DNA from: an uncultured Ectothiorhodospiraceae bacterium
GTDB lineage: Bacteria; Pseudomonadota; Gammaproteobacteria; JAABTG01
Length of the DNA stretch: 45,105 nt
Direction: 5' to 3'
Assembly (NCBI GenBank): GCA_937867305.1
Contig: CALMKJ010000026.1
Coordinates: forward strand, 1 to 45,105
Shown: positions 39,806 to 45,105 of the stretch, in pieces
Layout of the letters: the number at the start of each line of letters is the position of its first letter
Position numbering within the stretch: position 1 is the stretch's first letter
Made by a program: the position numbers and the translations under genes
Notes under the pieces: generated by a model
What the model was told of the DNA's origin: nothing
Database searches by the model: none
What the model saw: only the letters and a program-made list of their open reading frames with translations

Positions 39806-41402
39806 AGATTCAGACACGCAAGCCATGACAGAAGTCAGGGTCCGGGGATGGAGGGTGGGCCTGGCGGGTTGGCTTGCGATGGGGATTGCTGTGTTCCTGT
39901 TGGCCGTCGCCTACTGGGCGGCCTTCGAAGAGCTGCTCTTTCGCTGGGAGACGATTCAAGAGTACAGCCACGGCTACTTCATCCCGCTCATTGCCCTCTT
40001 CCTCGCCTGGCAGAAGAAGAACGAGCTGGCGGAGCTGCCGTTCGCAGGCTCTGGATGGGGCCTGGTGCTGCTGGTCCTGGGTGTCCTGCTCTACGCCCTC
40101 GGCACGCTGAGCACCATCTTCGTCGTCGTCCACTACTCCCTGTTGGTGGTGTTGACGGGACTCGTGTTGACTCTGCTCGGTTGGCGCGGGCTGGGGCTGC
40201 TCTGGCCGGCGCTCCTTGTTTTGGTCTTCATGATCCCGCTGCCGAACTTTATCTATCAGCAGCTCTCCGGAAAGCTTCAGCTGATCTCCTCCGAGATCGG
40301 GGTCGTCATCATCCGTGCCCTCGGCATGAGCGTGTACCTGGAAGGGAACATCATCGACCTCGGGGCGATGAAGCTCCAGGTGGTCGAGGCCTGCAATGGC
40401 CTGCGGTATCTGTTCCCGCTGATGAGCTTCGGCTTCCTCGCGGCCTACTTCTTCCACGCCCCGCTGTGGCAGCGGCTGCTGGTGTTCTTCTCCACCATCC
40501 CGATCACGGTGCTCATGAACAGTTTCCGCATCGCGGTCACCGGGGTGCTGGTGGAGAACTACGGCACCGAGCACGCGGAGGGCTTCCTGCACGACTTCGA
40601 AGGTTGGGTCATCTTCATGGCCTGCGTGGCCATCCTGCTGGCGGAGATGTGGCTGCTGAACCGCTTCTTCAGCAAGGAGCGTCGGCCCTTCCGGGAGGTG
40701 TTCGGGATCGACTTTCCGGAGCGGCTGCCGAAGCCGGCGGAGACCCGGGTGCGCCGGCTGCCGGCGACCTTCCTCGCCTCGGTGGCGGTGCTGGCGGTGG
40801 CGGCGGCGCTCTCGGTCGGACTCGCGAACCGTACGGAGGCAATCCCGGCCCGGGCGGAGTTCGTGGACTTCCCGGTGGCGCTGGGGGAGTGGACGGGCCG
40901 GCGGGAGACGCTCGACCTGGACGTGCTGGCGGAGCTGGAGCCGACGGACTATGTCATCGCCGACTTCCAGACCCCGAGTGGAGAGTGGGTTGACTTCTAC
41001 TCGGCCTACTACGAGTCCCAGCGCGCCCAGGCTTCGGCCCACTCGCCGCGCTCCTGCATCCCGGGCGGCGGCTGGCTCATCGCGGACCTCTCGGAGCGGG
41101 AGCTTCCTGGGGTGTCGGTGAACGGCCAGCCCCTGGTGGTGAACCGGGTCGAGATCGCCAAGGGGGACTTCCGTCAGGTGGTGTACTACTGGTTCCAGCA
41201 GCGCGGTCGGGTGATGACCAATGAGTACCTGGTGAAGTGGTACCTGCTCTGGGACGCCGTTACCCGCAGGCGAACCGACGGGGCGATGGTGCGTCTGACG
41301 ACCCAGGTGCGCCCGGGCGAGGCGCCGGAGAAGGCGGACGAGCGCCTGGCGGCCTTCGCGCGGGAGGTGGTGCCCCGGCTCGAGGCGTTCGTGCCGAACT
41401 AG
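39795..41402 (+). CDS. xrtD: Exosortase XrtD fused to EpsI domain
   Basis: A 535-residue fusion. Residues about 20-305 form the exosortase, with about eight membrane segments and the catalytic triad region: VVEACNGLRYLFPLMSFGF (Cys200), MNSFRIAVTGVLVENYG (Arg245) and EGFLHDFEGW (His266). Residues about 325-535 are an EpsI (DUF3485)-like periplasmic domain: FPVALGEWTGRRETLD, VDFYSAYYESQRAQASAHSP and SCIPGGGWLI. The fused form is characteristic of XrtD, the exosortase associated with VPLPA-type sorting tails. This agrees with the VPLP tail of the protein at 21036-21713. The ATG overlaps the previous gene's stop. It cleaves and probably transfers sorted proteins at the outer face of the inner membrane. 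Confidence 0.92.
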   Translation: MTHRDSDTQAMTEVRVRGWRVGLAGWLAMGIAVFLLAVAYWAAFEELLFRWETIQEYSHGYFIPLIALFLAWQKKNELAELPFAGSGWGLVLLVLGVLLYALGTLSTIFVVVHYSLLVVLTGLVLTLLGWRGLGLLWPALLVLVFMIPLPNFIYQQLSGKLQLISSEIGVVIIRALGMSVYLEGNIIDLGAMKLQVVEACNGLRYLFPLMSFGFLAAYFFHAPLWQRLLVFFSTIPITVLMNSFRIAVTGVLVENYGTEHAEGFLHDFEGWVIFMACVAILLAEMWLLNRFFSKERRPFREVFGIDFPERLPKPAETRVRRLPATFLASVAVLAVAAALSVGLANRTEAIPARAEFVDFPVALGEWTGRRETLDLDVLAELEPTDYVIADFQTPSGEWVDFYSAYYESQRAQASAHSPRSCIPGGGWLIADLSERELPGVSVNGQPLVVNRVEIAKGDFRQVVYYWFQQRGRVMTNEYLVKWYLLWDAVTRRRTDGAMVRLTTQVRPGEAPEKADERLAAFAREVVPRLEAFVPN

Positions 41403-41408
41403 ACACCC

Positions 41409-43037
41409 ATGAACAGCATCCTGATTCCCGTGATGGCGCTCGCCATCAGCATGGTGGTCATCCCCGTCATGCTGCGCGTCGCGCCCGCGCTCGGGCTGGT
41501 CGACCGGCCGAGCGCGCGCAAGGTGCACAGCGTGCCCATGGCGCGGGTCGGGGGCTGGGGCATCGTACTGGGCGCCGTGGTGCCGGTGATGGTCGGGCTC
41601 TCGCTCGAGGACCCCGTCGTCCAGACCTACCTCTGGGGTGTGCTGGTGCTGCACGCCTTCGGCACCTGGGACGACTCCCGCGAGGTCGGGCACTACTGGA
41701 AGTTCCTCGGGCAGTTCATCGCCGTGCTGCCGGCGGTGACCTACGGCGGGCTGGTGGTCGAGGAGCTGCCGTTCATGGAGCTCGGCAGCCTGCCGCAGGA
41801 GGTTGCCGTCCCGTTCACGGCGCTGGCGATGGTCGGCGTCATCAACGCCATCAACCACTCGGATGGGCTGGACGGGCTGGCGGGGGGCGAGGCGCTGCTC
41901 ACCCTGCTGGCGATGGTGCTGCTGGCCGTCGTTGCTGGTGGCAACCGGACGGTGGTCATCGGCCTCGCGGCGATCGGCAGCACGCTCGGGTTCCTGCGCT
42001 ACAACACCCACCCGGCCCGGCTCTTCATGGGCGACTCGGGCAGTCAGTTCCTGGGCTTCACCGTCGCCTTCCTGGCCATCCTGCTGACCCAGAAGGCGAA
42101 TCCCGCGATCGCGCCGGCGAGTGTCGCGCTCATCCTGGGCTTGCCAGTGGTGGACATCGTCACGGTGCTGGCCCAGCGCATTCACGGAGGCATGAACTGG
42201 TTCAAGGCGACCAAGAACCACATCCACCACCGGCTCCTCGACTTTGGGCTCAGCCACTACGAGGCGGTGGTCATCATCTACTCGGTGCAGGCGCTCTACG
42301 TGCTGACGGGGGTGGTGCTGCGCTACGCCGACGACGCGCTGATCCTCGCCGTCTATATGGCCTACAACGTGGCGCTCTTCGCGGTGCTGCTGGGGCTGAA
42401 GAAGCGCGGGTGGCAGGTGCGGGCCGACGAGCCGACCCCTCTGGGGCAGGCGCTCGCCATTGCCCGGACGAACCAGTGGTGCCGCAGGCTGCCGCTCTAC
42501 GTGTTGGCGGTGGCGTTGCCGGTGTTCGTGATGGGTCAAGGGCTGGTTGTCTCGGTGGTGCCGCGGGACTTCGGGGTAATGGGGGCAGTGCTTCTGGTGG
42601 TGCTTGCGACCGAGCTGGTGTTGCGACGCTCGGTGAACTCGATCACGGTGCGCGGGACCGTCTACGCCACCCTGACTTTCCTGGTCTATCTCTCCGTGCA
42701 TTACTCGCCGGACCCGTTCGGCCACTGGTCGCCGCCGGAGGTGGCGTTCTTCGTGCTGGTTGCACTCGCTGTTGCGTTGACCGTGCGCTGTTCCCGCCAG
42801 GACACCTTCCGCACCACGCCCATGGACTACCTGATGGTTTTCGTGCTCCTGGTGCTGGGCGTTCTGCCCCACGACCTGTTCGGGGAGGGGGCGGCGACCG
42901 AGATCGTCATGAAGGGGATCATCCTGCTCTACGCGAGCGAGCTGTTCCTGCACGAGGTCTCCCGGCGTTGGAACCCCGTGAGCCTTGGCACCCTCGTCGC
43001 GCTGGGGGTCATGGCGTATCGGGGTCTTGCAGGCTGA
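41409..43037 (+). CDS. WecA/MraY-like undecaprenyl-phosphate sugar-1-P transferase, long form
   Basis: A 542-residue polytopic membrane enzyme that starts glycan assembly by moving a sugar-1-phosphate (usually GlcNAc-1-P) onto undecaprenyl phosphate. Motifs of the family: VHSVPMARVGGWGI, FGTWDDSREVGHYWKFLGQF (Asp88-Asp89), INAINHSDGLDGLAGG, ARLFMGDSGSQFLGF and KNHIHHRLLDFG. It is much longer than typical WecA (about 370 residues): residues about 340-542 add four or more hydrophobic segments of unknown role. It begins 6 bp after the exosortase-gene stop and is followed by a strong terminator, so it ends this operon. Confidence 0.9.
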   Translation: MNSILIPVMALAISMVVIPVMLRVAPALGLVDRPSARKVHSVPMARVGGWGIVLGAVVPVMVGLSLEDPVVQTYLWGVLVLHAFGTWDDSREVGHYWKFLGQFIAVLPAVTYGGLVVEELPFMELGSLPQEVAVPFTALAMVGVINAINHSDGLDGLAGGEALLTLLAMVLLAVVAGGNRTVVIGLAAIGSTLGFLRYNTHPARLFMGDSGSQFLGFTVAFLAILLTQKANPAIAPASVALILGLPVVDIVTVLAQRIHGGMNWFKATKNHIHHRLLDFGLSHYEAVVIIYSVQALYVLTGVVLRYADDALILAVYMAYNVALFAVLLGLKKRGWQVRADEPTPLGQALAIARTNQWCRRLPLYVLAVALPVFVMGQGLVVSVVPRDFGVMGAVLLVVLATELVLRRSVNSITVRGTVYATLTFLVYLSVHYSPDPFGHWSPPEVAFFVLVALAVALTVRCSRQDTFRTTPMDYLMVFVLLVLGVLPHDLFGEGAATEIVMKGIILLYASELFLHEVSRRWNPVSLGTLVALGVMAYRGLAG

Positions 43038-43039
43038 AC

Positions 43040-43116
43040 ACCACCACCACGAGGGGCCTCGCGCGCGTACGCTACGCGCGCGCGGGGGTATGGTGGTAAC
43101 TGTGGTGGTGGTTTTT
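43040..43116 (+). terminator. Nested palindromic terminator
   Basis: ACCACCACCAC (43040-43050) pairs perfectly with GTGGTGGTGGT (43102-43112), followed at once by TTTT. Inside is a second stem, GCGCGCGTA/TACGCGCGC (43061-43081) with a 3-base loop. It begins directly after the WecA-like stop. Confidence 0.7.
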
Positions 43117-43119
43117 AGA

Positions 43120-43139
43120 GATCTAGGTTTTTCTAGATC
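43120..43139. repeat. AT-rich palindrome
   Basis: GATCTAG and CTAGATC flank a GTTTTT loop. It follows the terminator by a few bases and, with its own T-run in the loop, is not itself a normal terminator. Confidence 0.6.
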
Positions 43140-43202
43140 CCTTACTCTGAGGTAGGTTCTGGATCGCGCGCGCGGATCTTTACCGCGCAGTTTCGGAGCG
43201 AC

Positions 43203-43318
43203 GGGTGTGCGCACAGGGTGTCCCGTCTGCGGGACGGGGGTGTACCGTTCTGGGACGCGTCGGGTTTTTGACGCCGGGTGTCCCGTTCTGGGGCGCCAGG
43301 GGTTCCATTCCAGGGCGG
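43203..43318. repeat. Degenerate direct repeats, GGGTGTCCCGTTCTGG family
   Basis: Related copies start at 43203 (partial), 43216, 43238, 43276 and 43299 (most degenerate). The best pair, 43238 and 43276, share GGGTGT-CCGTTCTGGG-CGC. Spacing is 13, 22, 38 and 23 bp. They may be a decayed intergenic repeat family. Confidence 0.5.
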
Positions 43319-43501
43319 TCCACCGGGGATGGGACGGCGCTCCGCTCGGGTGGCGGGGAGGGTGGACCGGCGCGAAGAGCCATGCAGCGAAGGCGAGGGA
43401 CGGGGTCATGGGGGTGAGCTTGCGGTTTTTTGTGTGGCTGCTAGTATGTCGATTACGCATCAACCTCCACGAGTATGGCCTGATGATTGCTCATCCGCAA
43501 G

Positions 43502-43599
43502 GAAATGGGGACATTCTGGTTTTCAGGCCGATGGAGCCGGGCGCTCTGCGGCGCGGGGTAGCCCTCGAGGAAACATGAAAACCAGAATGTCCCCATTTC
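43502..43599. repeat. REP/MITE-like element with 24-bp perfect inverted ends
   Basis: The 24-base arm at 43502-43525 (beginning GAAATGGGGACATTCTGG) is repeated as an exact inverted copy at 43576-43599, with 50 bp between. A third partial copy of the core, CCAGAATGTCCC, lies at 43628-43639 in the orientation of the right arm. The pattern resembles REP/BIME elements mobilised by REP-associated tyrosine transposases; no transposase is present here. Confidence 0.7.
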
Positions 43600-43627
43600 G
43601 GTGCTTTGCGGTCTGGAGCGCGGGGAG

Positions 43628-43639
43628 CCAGAATGTCCC
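43628..43639 (+). repeat. Third copy of REP-like core
   Basis: CCAGAATGTCCC, identical to the core of the right arm at 43582-43593, 31 bp upstream of the gmd start. It may belong to the same element. Confidence 0.6.
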
Positions 43640-43669
43640 GACTTCCTCCATGCGCCGCGAGAGCACCCC

Positions 43670-44767
43670 ATGACCCACAACGGCAACGTCGCGCTGATCA
43701 CCGGCGTCACCGGGCAGGACGGCGCCTACCTCGCCGAGCTTCTGCTGGAGAAGGGCTACACGGTGCACGGCGTCAAGCGCCGGGCGTCTTCCTTCAACAC
43801 CGAGCGCGTCGACCACCTGTACCAGGACCCGCACGAGCGCGGGCGGCGTTTCATCCTGCACTACGGGGACCTCACCGACGCGACGAACCTCATCCGCGTG
43901 GTGCAGGAGGTGCAGCCGGACGAGATCTACAACCTCGCGGCGCAGAGCCACGTGGCGGTGTCGTTCGAGACCCCGGAGTACACGGCCAACGCCGATGCGC
44001 TCGGCACGCTGCGCCTGCTCGAGGCCATCCGCATCCTGGGGCTGCAGGGCAAGACCCGCTTCTACCAGGCCTCCACGAGCGAGATGTTCGGCAAGGTGCG
44101 CGAGGTCCCCCAGAGCGAGACCACGCCGTTCTACCCCCGGAGTCCTTACGGCGCGGCCAAGGTGTACGCCTACTGGATCACCGTGAACTACCGCGAGGCG
44201 TACGGCATGCACGCCTCGAACGGGATCCTCTTCAACCACGAGGGCCCGACCCGCGGCGAGACCTTCGTCACCCGCAAGATCACGCGCGCGGTGGCCCGCG
44301 TGAAGCTCGGGCTGCAGGAGCGGCTCTTCCTCGGGAACCTGGACGCGCGGCGCGACTGGGGCCACGCGCGAGACTACGTGCTGGCCCAGTGGCTCATCCT
44401 GCAGCAGGACGAGCCGGACGACTACGTGATCGCCACGGGGCGCCAGTGGGCGGTGCGGGACTTCGTCGACGCGGCGTTCGCCGAGATTGGCGTCAAGCTC
44501 GAGTGGCGGGGTAGCGGGGTCGAGGAGAAGGGGGTCGACGCGAAGACTGGAAAGGTGCGGGTGGAGGTCGACCCGCGCTACTTCCGCCCGACCGAGGTCG
44601 AGACCCTCCTCGGCGACCCGGCGAAGGCGAAGCGCAAGCTCGGCTGGGAGCCCCGGATCACGCTCGAGGAGATGGTCGGCGAGATGGTGCGCGAGGACCT
44701 GAAGGCCGCCGAGCGGGACTCGCTCTGCCGGCGCGAGGGGTACTGGACCCCCGACCACCACGAGTGA
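43670..44767 (+). CDS. gmd: GDP-mannose 4,6-dehydratase
   Basis: A 365-residue cytoplasmic short-chain dehydrogenase-type enzyme that converts GDP-mannose to GDP-4-keto-6-deoxymannose, using bound NADP. The Rossmann motif is GVTGQDG (12-18). Catalytic residues are in STSEMFGK (136-142) and [12 protein letters not shown] (Tyr160, Lys164). Further family segments: [60 protein letters not shown] and DWGHARDYV. The ATG at 43670 gives the normal family N-terminus; only GAGAG lies before it. The fcl gene follows after 52 bp, so both steps to GDP-L-fucose are encoded together. This supplies a deoxyhexose donor for the glycan built by the upstream transferases. Confidence 0.96.
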   Translation: MTHNGNVALITGVTGQDGAYLAELLLEKGYTVHGVKRRASSFNTERVDHLYQDPHERGRRFILHYGDLTDATNLIRVVQEVQPDEIYNLAAQSHVAVSFETPEYTANADALGTLRLLEAIRILGLQGKTRFYQASTSEMFGKVREVPQSETTPFYPRSPYGAAKVYAYWITVNYREAYGMHASNGILFNHEGPTRGETFVTRKITRAVARVKLGLQERLFLGNLDARRDWGHARDYVLAQWLILQQDEPDDYVIATGRQWAVRDFVDAAFAEIGVKLEWRGSGVEEKGVDAKTGKVRVEVDPRYFRPTEVETLLGDPAKAKRKLGWEPRITLEEMVGEMVREDLKAAERDSLCRREGYWTPDHHE

Positions 44768-44819
44768 AGGGGGACAGGGGGAGGGTTGGCCCGCCCCTTC
44801 GACCGACGAGGACTGCGCG

Positions 44820-45105
44820 TTGATTCCACGGGAAGCAAAGATCTGGGTGGCAGGGCACCGGGGCCTGGTGGGCTCGGCCATCGTCCGGGCGCTGCAGGCG
44901 CGCGGCTACGAGCGGGTCGTGACCCGCACGAGCGCGGAGCTCGACCTGCGCGAGCAGGCCGCGGTGCGCGCCTTCTACGCGGCAGAGCGGCCGGAGTACG
45001 TGTTCGTCGCTGCGGCGAAGGTCGGCGGGATCCTCGCGAACGACACCTACCCGGCCGAGTTCCTCTACGACAACCTGATGATCGAGGCGAACGTCATCCA
45101 CGGCG
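44820..45105 (+). CDS. fcl: GDP-L-fucose synthase, N-terminal part
   Basis: Partial gene, cut by the right edge after about 95 codons. Starting from a TTG with GAGGA 8 nt upstream, it reads [20 protein letters not shown] (NADP-binding GxxGxxG), then [39 protein letters not shown] and [13 protein letters not shown]. These are hallmark segments of GDP-4-keto-6-deoxymannose 3,5-epimerase/4-reductase. It follows gmd and completes the GDP-L-fucose route. Confidence 0.94.
   Translation, partial: MIPREAKIWVAGHRGLVGSAIVRALQARGYERVVTRTSAELDLREQAAVRAFYAAERPEYVFVAAAKVGGILANDTYPAEFLYDNLMIEANVIHG

Larger units (their letters stand above)
43038..43669. other. 632-bp repeat-filled intergenic region
   Basis: No credible gene. 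From left to right it holds a nested terminator-like palindrome, an AT-rich palindrome, a set of degenerate GGGTGTCCCGTTCTGG repeats, a 24-bp perfect inverted repeat and a further copy of its core. It separates wecA-like and gmd genes. Confidence 0.75.

Noticed and set aside
39810-43463. Very long minus-strand open frame (about 1200 codons)
   Set aside because: It is antisense to xrtD and the WecA-like gene, both of which show clear catalytic motifs. Its His/Arg/Glu-rich product is typical of a high-GC shadow frame.
1-45105. CRISPR arrays, tRNA or rRNA genes, insertion sequences
   Set aside because: Looked for and not recognised; the repeats found are short, irregular or coding, and no transposase or integrase motif was seen.

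Overview
The window is very GC-rich DNA that reads like the chromosome of a gammaproteobacterium with sulfur-type periplasmic respiration, perhaps from the Chromatiales/Ectothiorhodospiraceae neighbourhood. This is inferred from an EfpL (YeiP) homologue, a Psr/Phs-like molybdoenzyme operon with periplasmic rhodaneses, multiheme cytochromes, and an XrtD-type exosortase with a VPLP-type sorting tag. No rRNA, tRNA, CRISPR array or insertion sequence was recognised. About 40 genes are supported; the left edge cuts a minus-strand exported protein and the right edge cuts GDP-L-fucose synthase.

Region 1 (1-6.1 kb) is housekeeping and signalling: a ChaN-like exported protein with a PDZ domain, an unknown membrane-anchored protein, the translation factor EfpL, and two adjacent cyclic-di-GMP genes. 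The first of these is a DUF3391/HD-GYP protein whose HD pair reads FD; the second is an EAL protein with a degenerate GGDEF.

Region 2 (6.0-20.7 kb) is a periplasmic redox island made of two divergent units. The leftward unit encodes an 11-heme cytochrome fused to a retropepsin-like aspartic protease domain, two tandem triple-rhodanese proteins, a Tat-exported molybdopterin oxidoreductase, a four-cluster ferredoxin, an NrfD-type quinone anchor, a rhodanese-like lipoprotein without its catalytic Cys, and an FKBP-type foldase. The rightward unit encodes a pentaheme cytochrome, a tetraheme cytochrome, a Tat-exported iron-sulfur protein and a second NrfD-type anchor. Together they could move electrons between the quinone pool and periplasmic sulfur compounds through 20 c-type hemes. 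The substrate is not readable from sequence.

Region 3 (20.7-31 kb) starts an exopolysaccharide/exosortase locus. A VPLP-CTERM exported protein lies behind a consensus-perfect sigma-54 promoter. It is followed by a hairpin-rich intergenic region with a strong terminator, then by an export protein, an outer-membrane barrel, a chain-length determinant, a tyrosine autokinase and an AAA+ ATPase. Next come a DUF2157/DUF4401/GDYXXLXY membrane triad and a Uma2-family protein.

Region 4 (31-45.1 kb) is a glycan assembly module: an O-antigen ligase-like polymerase, a flippase, three glycosyltransferases plus a WecG/TagA-type transferase, and a glycoside hydrolase. It continues with the exosortase XrtD fused to EpsI, a WecA-like initiating transferase, and, after a repeat-filled 630-bp gap, gmd and fcl for GDP-fucose supply. 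The part from about 31.1 to 39.8 kb is visibly poorer in GC than its surroundings, which suggests a separately acquired glycan cassette inserted between core exosortase-locus genes.
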